The notes: generated from the sequence alone by a model not told the origin. DNA of 29,312 nucleotides from CAZZKF01 sp964654995 (GCA_964654995.1 CAZZKF010000029.1:1-29312); one strand, 5' to 3'. Positions 15,534-24,353 are shown, numbered from the stretch's first letter. Made by a program: numbers and translations.

Positions 15534-15543
15534 CCCCGGCGGG

Positions 15544-16491
15544 ATGAGCGGGCAGCCCTCCTTCACGGCGCCCCCGACCACCGACCCGATTGCGGCGGTG
15601 CCCGGGGATCGAGCCACCGGCGCGGCCTCGTTGCCACCCAACGCGCTGACGGTCGACGTCGAAGATTATTTTCATGTCGAGGCCTTTGCCGGCCACATCG
15701 CCCGCGCCGACTGGGACGATCATGCCCCGCGGGTCGAGACCAATACGCTCAGGGTGCTGGACCTTTTTGGCGAATACGGAGCAGTTGGCACCTTTTTCCT
15801 GCTCGGTTGGGTGGTCGAGCGGTTTCCCGGGCTGGTGCGCCGGATCGTCGCCGACGGCCATGAGGTCGCCAGTCATGGTTTCTGCCACGCCCGCGTCGGC
15901 ACCATGAGCCCGGAGGCCTTCCGCGATGACGTGCGCCGGGCCAAGGCACTGATCGAGGACGTGGCCGGCTGCGCGGTCCTCGGCTATCGGGCGCCAAGTT
16001 TTTCGATCGGCACCGACAGCCTGTGGGCGTTCGATGTGCTGGCCGAGGAAGGCTATGCCTACAGCTCCAGCATCTATCCCATTCATCACGATCTCTACGG
16101 CATGCCCGGGGCGCCGCGATTTGCCTTTGCCGCCGGCCATCCGCCGGGGCTGCTGGAGATACCGGTCTCCACGGTGGCCGTTTTCGGACGCAAGCTGCCG
16201 TGTGGCGGTGGCGGTTACTTCCGGCTGTTGCCCTATGGGCTTTCACGCTGGGCCTGGCGGCGCGTCAACCGGCGCGATGCGCAGCCGGTGATCTTCTATT
16301 TCCATCCCTGGGAAATCGATCCCGATCAGCCGCGCCAGCATCAGGCGCCGCTCAAATCACGGCTGCGCCATTACGTCAACCTGGCGCGCATGGAAGGCAA
16401 GCTGCGCCGCGCCCTTGCCGATTTCCGCTGGGGCCGGATGGACGACATCTTTCTGGAGCGGCGCGGCGCGGCGCCGGCACCGGTGCCATGA
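15544..16491 (+). CDS. Polysaccharide deacetylase (NodB/CE4), XrtA-associated
   Basis: A 315-residue CE4-family enzyme that removes acetyl groups from N-acetylated sugars using a divalent metal. Motifs are LTVDVEDYFH (about 35-44, holding the catalytic and metal Asp residues), the metal-binding pair in SHGFCH (H111, H115), GYRAPSFSI (about 147-155), and FYFHPWEID near 258. The start is ATG 15544 with GGCGGG just upstream, 10 bp after the ATPase stop; the frame extends further upstream but overlaps the ATPase gene. No signal peptide is seen, so the site of action is uncertain. Its stop overlaps the ATG of the FemAB-like gene. It may act on the EPS encoded here. Confidence 0.93.
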   Translation: MSGQPSFTAPPTTDPIAAVPGDRATGAASLPPNALTVDVEDYFHVEAFAGHIARADWDDHAPRVETNTLRVLDLFGEYGAVGTFFLLGWVVERFPGLVRRIVADGHEVASHGFCHARVGTMSPEAFRDDVRRAKALIEDVAGCAVLGYRAPSFSIGTDSLWAFDVLAEEGYAYSSSIYPIHHDLYGMPGAPRFAFAAGHPPGLLEIPVSTVAVFGRKLPCGGGGYFRLLPYGLSRWAWRRVNRRDAQPVIFYFHPWEIDPDQPRQHQAPLKSRLRHYVNLARMEGKLRRALADFRWGRMDDIFLERRGAAPAPVP

Positions 16492-17519
16492 GCTGCCGGG
16501 TGCGCGAAATCGGGCCCGCGGATTTCGCCGCCTGGGATGCCTTTGTTGCCGAGTGCCCGGAAGCCACCTTTTTTCACCGGGTCGGCTGGAAACGGGTGAT
16601 TGAGGAGGCGCTGGGCCATGCCTGCCCCTATCTGGCGGCCGAGCAAGACGGCGCCATCGTCGGCCTGCTGCCGCTCACCCTGATCGACAGCCGGCTGTTC
16701 GGCCGGGCCCTGGTCTCCAACGCATTCTGCGTCTACGGCGGGCCGGCAGCCATCGATGATGAGGCCCGCGCGGCCCTGCTGGCGCGGGCCGTGGAGCTTG
16801 CGGGTCGCTGCGGCGTCGATCATCTGGAGCTGCGCAACCGCGCCCGCCTGTGTCCCGACTGGCCGGCGAAAAGCGAAGCCTATGCCACCTTCCGCAAGGC
16901 CATCGAGGCGGATGATGACGCCAACATGAAGGCGATCCCGCGCAAGCAGCGGGCGATGGTCCGCAAGGGGCTCAAGCTCGGCCTGGCCAGCGAGATCGAC
17001 GCGCACATCGACCGGCTCTATCCGGTTTATGCCGAAAGCGTGCGCAACCTGGGCACGCCGGTATTCCCGCGGGCGCTGTTCGGTGCGCTCAAGGATGTGT
17101 TCGCCGATGACTGCGAGATTCTGATGGTTCTCCATGGCGGCCAGCCGGTGGCCGGCGTCATGAGCTTCTATTTTCGCGACGAGGTGCTGCCCTATTACGG
17201 CGGCGGCCGGGCGTGCGCCCGGGCACTCGCCGCCAATGATTTCATGTATTGGGAGGTGATGCGCCGGGCGGCTGAGCGCGGCAGCCGATTGTTCGATTTC
17301 GGTCGCTCCAAGGTCGGTACCGGCGCCTATCATTTCAAGAAGCACTGGGGGTTCGAGCCCCGACCGCTTCATTACGAATATCATCTCGTCCGCGATCGCG
17401 CGGTGCCCGATCTCAGCCCCCTCAACCCCAAATACCGGCTGATGATCGCCACCTGGCGGCGGCTGCCCCTGTGGCTCGCCAACCGGCTGGGGCCAGTGAT
17501 CGCGCGCAGCCTGGGCTGA
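16488..17519 (+). CDS. FemAB-like protein, XrtA/PEP-CTERM system-associated
   Basis: A 343-residue FemAB-related GNAT-fold protein. Landmarks are AECPEATFFHRVGWKRVIEEA near 17-37, ALVSNAFCVYGGP near 70, the basic helix IPRKQRAMVRKGLKLGL near 147-163, VAGVMSFYFRDEVLPYYGGG near 222-241, and DFGRSKVGTGAYHFKKHWGF near 270-289. The start ATG overlaps the deacetylase stop (ATGA), so the two proteins are probably made in step. Family members transfer amino acids or acyl groups to amino groups; a free amine released by the neighbouring deacetylase is an attractive acceptor (inference). It is more distant from the two FemAB-like proteins at 703-1755 and 3057-4103 than those are from each other. Confidence 0.9.
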   Translation: MSCRVREIGPADFAAWDAFVAECPEATFFHRVGWKRVIEEALGHACPYLAAEQDGAIVGLLPLTLIDSRLFGRALVSNAFCVYGGPAAIDDEARAALLARAVELAGRCGVDHLELRNRARLCPDWPAKSEAYATFRKAIEADDDANMKAIPRKQRAMVRKGLKLGLASEIDAHIDRLYPVYAESVRNLGTPVFPRALFGALKDVFADDCEILMVLHGGQPVAGVMSFYFRDEVLPYYGGGRACARALAANDFMYWEVMRRAAERGSRLFDFGRSKVGTGAYHFKKHWGFEPRPLHYEYHLVRDRAVPDLSPLNPKYRLMIATWRRLPLWLANRLGPVIARSLG

Positions 17520-17524
17520 ACGCG

Positions 17525-18721
17525 ATGGCCGAGATTCTGTTCCTTGCCCACCGCATCCCCTATCCGCCGGACAAGGGCGACAAGATTCGCTCCTGGAACA
17601 TTCTGCGCCATCTGGCCGAGCGCCATGTCGTCCATCTCGGCTGTTTCATCGATGATCCGGATGATTTCGCCCATGTCGACCGCTTGCGGGCGCTGTGCGG
17701 GGACTGCCGTTTCATATCGCTTGCCCCGCGGATGGCGCGGCTGATGGCCTTGCGCGGGCTTGTCACCGGCGAGGCCCTGTCTCTCACCTACTACCGCCAC
17801 CCGGCGCTGGCCCGCTGGGTGGACGAGATTGTGGCGCGGCCCGGTCTGGGCGGCATCTTCCTGTTTTCCTCGCCGATGGCCCAATATGTGCCGGACACGG
17901 GCACGGAGATGCCGATCGTCATGGATTTCGTCGATGTCGATTCGGATAAATGGGCGCAATATGCCAGGACCAAGCCGTGGCCGTTGAGCGCCCTTTACCG
18001 GCGCGAGGCGCGGCGGCTGCTCGACTTCGAGCGCCAGGTGGCGGCGCGTGCCACCTGCAGCCTGTTCGTCTCGCCCGCCGAAGCCGCCCTGTTCCGGCGG
18101 CTGGCGCCGGACTCGGCGGATCGCATCGGCCATCTCAACAACGGCGTGAATGGCGATTATTTTTCGCCTGACCACGACTATCCCGACCCCTATGACGGCG
18201 CCCGCGAGGTGATTGTGTTCACCGGCGCCATGGACTACTGGGCCAATGTCGACGCCGTCGTCTGGTTCGCCAGATCGGCATGGCCCGATATCCGCACCGC
18301 CCGGACGCAGGCGCAGTTCTGGATCGTCGGCGCCAGGCCGGCACCGCAGGTCGAGGCATTGGCTGCGCTGGATGGTGTCACTGTCACTGGGCGGGTGGCT
18401 GACGTGCGGCCCTATCTGGCCCATGCCCGGGTCTCGGTCGCGCCCTTGCGCATTGCCCGCGGCGTCCAGAACAAGGTGCTGGAAGCCATGGCCATGGCCC
18501 GGCCGGTGGTCGCAAGCCCGGCGGCGGTCGAGGGGATCGAGGCGGAGCCGGGCCACGAACTGACCGTGGCCGAAGCGGCTTCCGACTTTGCCGCCGCCGT
18601 CATTCGCTATCTCGAGCACGAAGATGCCGAAATCGGGGCCCGGGCCCGGGCCCGCATTGCCGCCAGCTATCGCTGGGATGAGAACCTGCGCCTTCTCGAC
18701 CGGTATTTTGCCGGAAAATGA
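17525..18721 (+). CDS. Glycosyltransferase (GT4-like), XrtA/PEP-CTERM system-associated
   Basis: A 398-residue GT-B fold glycosyltransferase expected to add a sugar to the lipid-linked EPS repeat unit. The N-terminal MAEILFLAHRIPYPPDKGDKIRSW is characteristic of the XrtA-associated group. The C-terminal half has IGHLNNGVNGDYFSP near 202, VIVFTGAMDYWANVDAVVWF near 232, and the donor-binding region VAPLRIARGVQNKVLEAMAMARPVVASPAAVEGIEA near 304-339. The start ATG 17525 is 5 bp after the preceding stop; an upstream in-frame extension would overlap the FemAB-like gene. Donor and acceptor sugars are not predictable. Confidence 0.9.
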   Translation: MAEILFLAHRIPYPPDKGDKIRSWNILRHLAERHVVHLGCFIDDPDDFAHVDRLRALCGDCRFISLAPRMARLMALRGLVTGEALSLTYYRHPALARWVDEIVARPGLGGIFLFSSPMAQYVPDTGTEMPIVMDFVDVDSDKWAQYARTKPWPLSALYRREARRLLDFERQVAARATCSLFVSPAEAALFRRLAPDSADRIGHLNNGVNGDYFSPDHDYPDPYDGAREVIVFTGAMDYWANVDAVVWFARSAWPDIRTARTQAQFWIVGARPAPQVEALAALDGVTVTGRVADVRPYLAHARVSVAPLRIARGVQNKVLEAMAMARPVVASPAAVEGIEAEPGHELTVAEAASDFAAAVIRYLEHEDAEIGARARARIAASYRWDENLRLLDRYFAGK

Positions 18722-18829
18722 GATAGGCTGGGAAACGCTGTCGGTTTGTTGCCTGGCTCCGAGGTAACGCGAAGGCAACCATTGTCTGGTTCAATGCCAG
18801 GTGCCAGCAACCGGAACGAAAGAGGCGGG

Positions 18830-20455
18830 ATGATGGAAACGCAAGCCAAAACCGGATTGAGCGGCTGGCGCTGGACACAGAGCCTTCCCCTGGCCTGGCG
18901 GCCGGCGCTGATCACGCTGACGGCGGCGGTGGTTGCCGTGATCGTCGTGTACTTCGACACCTTTGCGGCCATGGTGTCCGTCTGGTGGCGGTCTTCGACC
19001 TTCAATCATGCCTTTCTGATCGTGCCGATCAGCGGCTATCTGGTGTGGATGAAGCGCCATGAGCTGGCGCAAATGTCGCCACGGCCGTGCTGGTGGGGTC
19101 TCATTGCCATTGCGGTCGCCGGGTTCGTCTGGTTTCTCGGGCGCATCGCCAGTGTCATGGCGGTCGAGGAATTTGCCGCGGTCGGCCTGATTCAGGCGAC
19201 GGTGTTCACGGTGCTGGGACCGCAGGTCACCCGCAAGCTCGCCTTTCCGCTGTTTTATCTGCTGTTCGCGGTTCCCTTCGGCGAATTCGTGGTGCCGCCT
19301 TTGCAGGATTTCACTGCCGTCTTTGTCGTCAAGTTCCTGCGGCTCATCGACATCCCGGTGTTTATGGACGGCGTCTTCATCTCCACCCCGACCGGCAATT
19401 TCGAGGTTGCCGAGACCTGCGCGGGTGCCCGCTTTCTGATTGCCACGCTGGCGCTCGGAACATTGTTTGCCCATCTCATGTACCGGTCGCGCTGGCGGGC
19501 CGCCGCCTTCATGGGCCTGGCGGTTATCGTGCCGATCATCGCCAACGGGTTTCGGGCCTTCGGCATCGTCGTGCTCGCCTATTACACCAACAACAAAGTT
19601 GCCATCGGCTTCGACCACATTATCTATGGCTGGATCTTTTTTGCCCTGATCACGCTGGTGCTGCTGTATCTGGGCTCGCGTTTTTCGGATCAGGGCCCGA
19701 TCGACGCCATCACCCCGCCGGAGCATGCGCCCGCCCCGGCATCTGATGGTTCCAGGAGCGATGTGCCGGTTGCACGCCAGGTCCTGGTTGTTGCCCTGGT
19801 GCTCGTCGTTCTTGCCGGGCCGGCGCTGTCTGCGGCCCGGATTCGCGGCGGCGCGGTGGATATGCTGCGGGCGCCGATCGAAGCGCCGGCAAACGTCGGG
19901 GCATGGCGCCTCGAGGCGCGCGACATGGACGACTGGCGCCCGGTGTTCACGGGCGTGGATGGCGAGTTTCTCGGCCGCTATCGCAATGCCGACGATCGCC
20001 GGGTGGACCTTTATATCGGCTACTACATCCGCCAGCGTCAGGGTGCCGAACTGATCAATTCCCAGAACCGGCTGGCCCAGGAGGAGACCTGGCAACGGGC
20101 TGGCGGCGGCGGCATGGAACTCCGCCACGGCGGGCGAGCGATGAAGGCGCGCTTTATCCGGCTGCTGGGCCGGGGGCGCGGCCGTGTCGTCGTCTATTGG
20201 TACTGGGTCGATGGTCAGTTTACCGCCAGTCCGCAGATCGCCAAGCTGCTGCTGGCCAAGACCGTTCTTGCCGGCGGTCCGGCGGGCGCGGCGGTGATTG
20301 CCGTGAGCGCCGACTATGTCGACCAGCCGCGTGAGGCGATCGAGGCGATCAAGGCCTTCCTGGCCGACGCGCCGCCACTGGATGGTCCGCTGGCGGCAAC
20401 CGGGCAGACTTCCACGGAGTCGGTTTCAGCGCCGAACCCGGACGCGGGCGGCTGA
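18830..20455 (+). CDS. xrtA: Exosortase A with fused EpsI domain
   Basis: A 541-residue membrane protein. The N-terminal ~280 residues contain about eight hydrophobic segments and the exosortase catalytic residues: Cys in AETCAGAR (C197), Arg in NGFRAFG (R242) and His in FDHIIYG (H263). After a further membrane segment near 317-335 comes an EpsI-type periplasmic domain (GAWRLEARDMDDWRPVFTGVDGE near 357, VDLYIGYYIRQRQGAELINS near 388, VVVYWYWVDGQFTASP near 446). Exosortases are cysteine transpeptidase-like enzymes thought to cleave C-terminal PEP-CTERM sorting signals during export. The start ATG at 18830 is preceded by AGAGGCGGG; the adjacent ATG at 18833 has better spacing and may be used. 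The stop lies one base before the amidotransferase start. Confidence 0.93.
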   Translation: MMETQAKTGLSGWRWTQSLPLAWRPALITLTAAVVAVIVVYFDTFAAMVSVWWRSSTFNHAFLIVPISGYLVWMKRHELAQMSPRPCWWGLIAIAVAGFVWFLGRIASVMAVEEFAAVGLIQATVFTVLGPQVTRKLAFPLFYLLFAVPFGEFVVPPLQDFTAVFVVKFLRLIDIPVFMDGVFISTPTGNFEVAETCAGARFLIATLALGTLFAHLMYRSRWRAAAFMGLAVIVPIIANGFRAFGIVVLAYYTNNKVAIGFDHIIYGWIFFALITLVLLYLGSRFSDQGPIDAITPPEHAPAPASDGSRSDVPVARQVLVVALVLVVLAGPALSAARIRGGAVDMLRAPIEAPANVGAWRLEARDMDDWRPVFTGVDGEFLGRYRNADDRRVDLYIGYYIRQRQGAELINSQNRLAQEETWQRAGGGGMELRHGGRAMKARFIRLLGRGRGRVVVYWYWVDGQFTASPQIAKLLLAKTVLAGGPAGAAVIAVSADYVDQPREAIEAIKAFLADAPPLDGPLAATGQTSTESVSAPNPDAGG

Positions 20456-20456
20456 C

Positions 20457-22397
20457 ATGTGTGGCCTGGTCGGCATCTTCGACCGCCGGGGTGCGCGCGA
20501 CATCGATCGCCGTCTGCTCGAGCGGATGAACAACTCCCAGTACCACCGCGGCCCCGACGAGGAAGGGATTTTCCTGGCGCCGGGGCTGGGTCTTGGCCAC
20601 CGTCGGCTGTCCATCATCGACCTGTCTGCCGGCCAGCAGCCGCTGTTCAACGAGGACGGTTCGGTCGTCGTCGTCTACAACGGCGAGATCTTCAATTTCC
20701 AGGCGCTGGCGGCGGAGCTTGAAGCCGCCGGCCACCGTTTCCGGACGCGCTGCGATACCGAGGTCATCGTCCATGCCTGGGAGGAATGGGGCGAGGACTG
20801 CGTGACCCGCTTTCGTGGCCAGTTCGCCTTCGCCATCTGGGATGCCAATACCGAGACCCTGTTTCTGGCCCGCGACCGGCTTGGGATCAAGCCGCTTTAC
20901 TACGCCGTGCTGGCCGATGGGCTGGTGGTTTTCGGCTCGGAGCTGAAGTCGCTGATGCTGCATCCCGGCGTCGCCCGCGAGGTCGAGCCCCGCGCCGTCG
21001 AGGACTATTTCGCTTACGGCTACATTCCCGATCCCCGCTCGATCTATCGCGGGGTCAAGAAACTGCCGCCCGCTCATGTGCTGACGTGTCGCCGTGGCCA
21101 GGACCCAGGACCCCCGCGCGCCTATTGGGACCTGTCGTTCCGCAATGTCCAGCCGATGACCCTCGAAGAGGCGAGCGAGGAACTGATCCCGCGCCTGCGC
21201 GAGGCTGTGGGCATGCGCCTGATCGCCGATGTGCCGCTGGGCGCCTTTCTCTCCGGCGGCGTCGATTCCAGTGCCGTGGTGGCGATGATGGCCGAGCTCT
21301 CGAGCGGCGCGATCAATACCTGCTCGATCGCCTTTGCCGATCCGGCCTACGACGAATCGCGCTATGCCGCAACCGTTGCCGGGCGTTATGGCAGCGATCA
21401 TCATGTGCGCCGCGTCGATCCCGACGCCTTCGATCTGGTCGATCGTCTTGCCGGCTTCTATGACGAGCCGTTTGCCGACAGCTCCGCGATCCCCACCTAT
21501 CGTGTCTGTGCGCTGGCCCGCGAGCGGGTGACCGTGGCCCTGTCGGGCGACGGCGGCGACGAGCTGTTCGCCGGCTATCGCCGCCATCGCTGGCATCATT
21601 ACGAGGAACGCATCCGCGGTCTGGCGCCGGCTGGCCTGCGCCGGCCACTGTTCGGCATGCTGGGGGCGCTCTATCCCAAGCTCGACTGGGCGCCCAAGGT
21701 CCTGCGGGCCAAATCGACCTTTCAGGCGCTGGCCCGCGACAGTGCCGAAGGCTATTTCCATTCCGTCTCGGTGCTCGGCGATGATCTGCGCGGGCGGCTG
21801 TTCTCGGACGCGTTCAGGCGCGAGCTTCAGGGCTATCGCGCCAGCGAGCTTTTGGCCCGCACCATCAACGATGCCCCGGCCGAGGACGCGCTTTCGCGCA
21901 TTCAGTACGCCGATATCAAGACCTATCTGCCGGGGGACATTCTCACCAAGGTCGACCGGGCGGCGATGGCCAATTCGCTCGAGGTCCGGGTGCCGATCCT
22001 CGATCATCACTTCATGGAATGGGCGGTGACCATCCCGGCCGCCCTGCGGCTCAAGGGGCGCCAGGGCAAATATGTGTTCAAGAAGGCGCTTGAGCCCTAT
22101 CTCCCCGACTCGGTGCTGTACCGTGACAAGATGGGCTTTGCCGTACCCATCGGCTCATGGTTCCGGGGGCCGCTGCGGGCGCGTGTGCGCGATGCCCTGG
22201 ACAGCAGCTTTCTCGCCGAGACCGGCATCTTCGACATGAACAATGTGCGCCGGCTTCTCGACGAGCATCAGTCGGGCCGGCGTGATCACGCCGCCGCCCT
22301 GTGGGCGCTGCTTATGTTTGAATCGACGCTGAGAAAAGTTCACAATGAGCCCCGGGAGACGGCGTGCGCCACCGCGCGGATTGGCGCCCAGGCCTGA
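20457..22397 (+). CDS. Class II amidotransferase (asparagine synthetase-like), XrtA-associated amidotransferase 1
   Basis: A 646-residue AsnB-family enzyme with an intact glutaminase site: Cys2 in MCGLVGIFD, the RLSIIDL segment near 50-56, N-G-E in VVYNGEIFNF (75-77) and CDTEV near 99. The synthetase domain has FLSGGVDSSAV (about 265-275), FAD-PAYDESRYA near 297, and LSGDGGDELFAGY near 362. It should hydrolyse glutamine and channel ammonia to an adenylated carboxylate, making an amide. The start is ATG 20457, one base after the exosortase stop; the frame extends upstream but would place the nucleophile internally. Its substrate may be a uronic acid or amino-acid group of the EPS (inference). 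It contrasts with the degenerate relative at 7355-9214. Confidence 0.92.
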   Translation: MCGLVGIFDRRGARDIDRRLLERMNNSQYHRGPDEEGIFLAPGLGLGHRRLSIIDLSAGQQPLFNEDGSVVVVYNGEIFNFQALAAELEAAGHRFRTRCDTEVIVHAWEEWGEDCVTRFRGQFAFAIWDANTETLFLARDRLGIKPLYYAVLADGLVVFGSELKSLMLHPGVAREVEPRAVEDYFAYGYIPDPRSIYRGVKKLPPAHVLTCRRGQDPGPPRAYWDLSFRNVQPMTLEEASEELIPRLREAVGMRLIADVPLGAFLSGGVDSSAVVAMMAELSSGAINTCSIAFADPAYDESRYAATVAGRYGSDHHVRRVDPDAFDLVDRLAGFYDEPFADSSAIPTYRVCALARERVTVALSGDGGDELFAGYRRHRWHHYEERIRGLAPAGLRRPLFGMLGALYPKLDWAPKVLRAKSTFQALARDSAEGYFHSVSVLGDDLRGRLFSDAFRRELQGYRASELLARTINDAPAEDALSRIQYADIKTYLPGDILTKVDRAAMANSLEVRVPILDHHFMEWAVTIPAALRLKGRQGKYVFKKALEPYLPDSVLYRDKMGFAVPIGSWFRGPLRARVRDALDSSFLAETGIFDMNNVRRLLDEHQSGRRDHAAALWALLMFESTLRKVHNEPRETACATARIGAQA

Positions 22398-22424
22398 GTT
22401 CGACCCACGGAGCATGTAGGCGAC

Positions 22425-23330
22425 GTGACGTATTTTCGGGGTTTTACGGGACAAGGCATCAGACGGGACGGCGCCGGCTGCGGCCGGGCCAAGGTCTTGC
22501 GCACGGTGGGGCTTGCTGCCACCCTTCTGGCCGCGGTCCTCGGGGGCTTGTCGAATGTGGCGAGGGCGCAGATTGCCGGGCTTACGGAAACGATTCAGCG
22601 GATCAAGCCGAGTGTCGTGGGCATCGGCACCTATTCCGCCCTGCGGCGCCCGCCGGCGCGGCCGATGGGCACCGCCTTCGTGATTGCGGATGGGCGGCAT
22701 GTCGCCACCGGCTATCACGTGGTGCGCGATCATCTGGCGCCGAGCGCCGGCGAACGCCTGGTCATCTTTGTCGGCAATGGCGGCGGCGTTGGCGTGCGGG
22801 ACGCCGAGGTCGTCGCTTTTGACGAAGACCATGACATGGCGATCCTCAGCTTTACGGGGGCGCCGTTGCCGCCGGTGCGCCTGGGGATCGACGAGCCGGT
22901 CGAGGAAGGCCAGCTTCTCGCCTTTACCGGCTATCCGATGGGCAGCATCTACGGGTTCTACCCGGTGACGCACCGGGGAATTCTGTCGGCGATCACCCCG
23001 ATCGTCATCCCGCAGATATCGCCGCAGTTTCTCAGCGCCGAGATGGTTCGCCGTCTGAAAGGCCGGTTCAACGTCTATCAGCTCGATGCCACAGCCTATC
23101 CCGGCAACAGCGGCAGCCCGGTTTACGATGTTCGGACCGGCCATGTTCTGGCGGTGGTCTCCAGCGTCTTCGTCAAGGAAAGCAAAGAGAAGATCCTGAG
23201 CGAGCCCAGCGGCATCACCTTTGCCACGCCAATCCGCTATCTCGTCGATCTGATGGTCAAGACCGGCCTTTCCCAGGCCAGGGATGCCTCTCCGGACACC
23301 ATATCCGGGCCGCCAGCCACCGACCAATAA
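22425..23330 (+). CDS. Exported trypsin-like serine protease (S1, no PDZ domain)
   Basis: A 301-residue protein with a long basic N-terminus and a signal peptide (hydrophobic LRTVGLAATLLAAVLGGLS, probable cleavage after ARA near 48). The trypsin-type triad is visible as His98 in VATGYHVVRD, Asp137 in DEDHDMAIL and Ser229 in YPGNSGSPV. Unlike DegP/HtrA there is no PDZ domain after the catalytic region, so it is a stand-alone periplasmic protease. It starts at GTG 22425, 28 bp after the amidotransferase stop, and is probably the last gene of the EPS operon. It could process exported EPS or sorted proteins; this is inferred only from position. Confidence 0.85.
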   Translation: MTYFRGFTGQGIRRDGAGCGRAKVLRTVGLAATLLAAVLGGLSNVARAQIAGLTETIQRIKPSVVGIGTYSALRRPPARPMGTAFVIADGRHVATGYHVVRDHLAPSAGERLVIFVGNGGGVGVRDAEVVAFDEDHDMAILSFTGAPLPPVRLGIDEPVEEGQLLAFTGYPMGSIYGFYPVTHRGILSAITPIVIPQISPQFLSAEMVRRLKGRFNVYQLDATAYPGNSGSPVYDVRTGHVLAVVSSVFVKESKEKILSEPSGITFATPIRYLVDLMVKTGLSQARDASPDTISGPPATDQ

Positions 23331-23387
23331 ATCCCCTTCGAGACCCCACGGTCCCGATGTCTGTCTGTTTTTGGCCGGGCGCTCGCT

Positions 23388-23747
23388 CTATTCCGGCTTC
23401 GACTCTGCTTGCGGCTCCGGCGTCTTCTCCGGAGCCGACGTGCCTGTCTCGTCCGTCTCACGGGCGTTGCCGGCCCCCCCGGTGTGTTCCGGCCCGGCGG
23501 CCGGCGCGGTTTCGCTCAATGCCCTGAGTTCGTCCGGAGAAAGCAGATCGGTCGCATCCTGTGTGGCCAACGCCGGCGCCTGCCCGGTCTCGGCCGCAGG
23601 CGGGCCCTCGGCGACGTTTCCATCCGCGAAGCGCAGGGCATTATAGAGCGTCACGACGGCCAGCGCCCATCCCAGAACCGCGCCACCAACCCAGACGATG
23701 ATCGAGGTTCTGACCGAAAGCGGTTTCTTGGTCTTCCGCTGCGGCAT
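23388..23747 (-). CDS. Small single-pass membrane protein, hypothetical
   Basis: A 119-residue protein with a basic N-terminus (MPQRKTKKPLSVRTS), one membrane segment (IIVWVGGAVLGWALAVVTLYNAL, about 16-38) and a long tail rich in Ala, Pro, Glu and Thr (acidic, probably disordered, periplasmic by the positive-inside rule). I do not recognise a family. A GTG at 23750 directly precedes the ATG; AGGA lies 7 bp upstream of the ATG, so ATG 23747 is preferred. It converges on the serine protease gene with 57 bp between the stops, and no clear terminator is visible there. Confidence 0.6.
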   Translation of the reverse strand: MPQRKTKKPLSVRTSIIVWVGGAVLGWALAVVTLYNALRFADGNVAEGPPAAETGQAPALATQDATDLLSPDELRALSETAPAAGPEHTGGAGNARETDETGTSAPEKTPEPQAESKPE

Positions 23748-23781
23748 CACGCCATCCTTTGAACCGTGACCAGTGCTCCTG

Positions 23782-23811
23782 CGTCAACCCAATACCCGAA
23801 AGGGGTTGACG
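23782..23811. promoter_or_regulatory. Perfect inverted repeat upstream of the small membrane protein gene
   Basis: CGTCAACCC (23782-23790) and GGGTTGACG (23803-23811) are exact inverted repeats around a 12-nt centre. The centre can itself pair as CCC-GAAA-GGG (23795-23804), a stable GNRA-type tetraloop hairpin. It sits 35-65 bp upstream of the minus-strand ATG at 23747, where an operator or leader hairpin would lie. No U-run follows on either strand. Confidence 0.55.
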
Positions 23812-24253
23812 AACCAGACTGAGAAAAGCAACGACACCCTCTGAAAAACAACCTTACCGAACAATCTTCCTTGTTGTTCTAAGTTCCACGCCCGTGCTTT
23901 TCACACTTTTCTAGGCAAAGTCTACTATATCTTGTGTATCGTACATTTACAAATACTAAATCTCAGCCTAACTGACGCTACATTCAGAATCCTGCCGGTC
24001 GCGAACGGGTGCCGGCTGTCAGTCTGCGGAAGCGCCTGCTACTTTAGTCTATGCAAAACGCGTGCCTTGCTGGGAAAACTGGTTAATTTCAGTTGGTTAG
24101 TGGCTCGAGCGCGAAATCCGAGCCGCTCGGCAGGGCAAAAGTGTAAAGATTTACGACACCTGACTGCGGGATGGACGGCCGGGGCCGAGGCACCCGCAGG
24201 ACGCAAGCCAGAGGTGCCGGGCGGGGCCGGGACGGCCGGTCTCGACACCGCCG
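23812..24253. other. AT-richer non-coding region left of the assembly gap
   Basis: This stretch is visibly AT-richer than its surroundings from about 23815 to 24160 and has no credible coding frame. It includes a hairpin GGCTCG (24102-24107) / CGAGCC (24119-24124) and a GGCACC...GGTGCC pair close to the gap. From about 24170 the composition returns to very GC-rich. It may be regulatory DNA, a non-coding RNA, or the remnant of a transferred element; I cannot decide. Confidence 0.4.
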
Positions 24254-24353
24254 NNNNNNNNNNNNNNNNNNNNNNNNNNNNNNNNNNNNNNNNNNNNNNN
24301 NNNNNNNNNNNNNNNNNNNNNNNNNNNNNNNNNNNNNNNNNNNNNNNNNNNNN
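24254..24353. other. Assembly gap (100 N)
   Basis: Exactly 100 undetermined bases. This round number is normally a placeholder for a gap of unknown size, so the true distance between the left and right parts is unknown. Reading frames drawn across it are meaningless. Confidence 0.98.

Noticed and set aside
20349..22010. A 553-codon minus-strand frame
   Set aside because: It is antisense to the amidotransferase with intact Cys2 and PP-loop; no domain signal in the antisense product.
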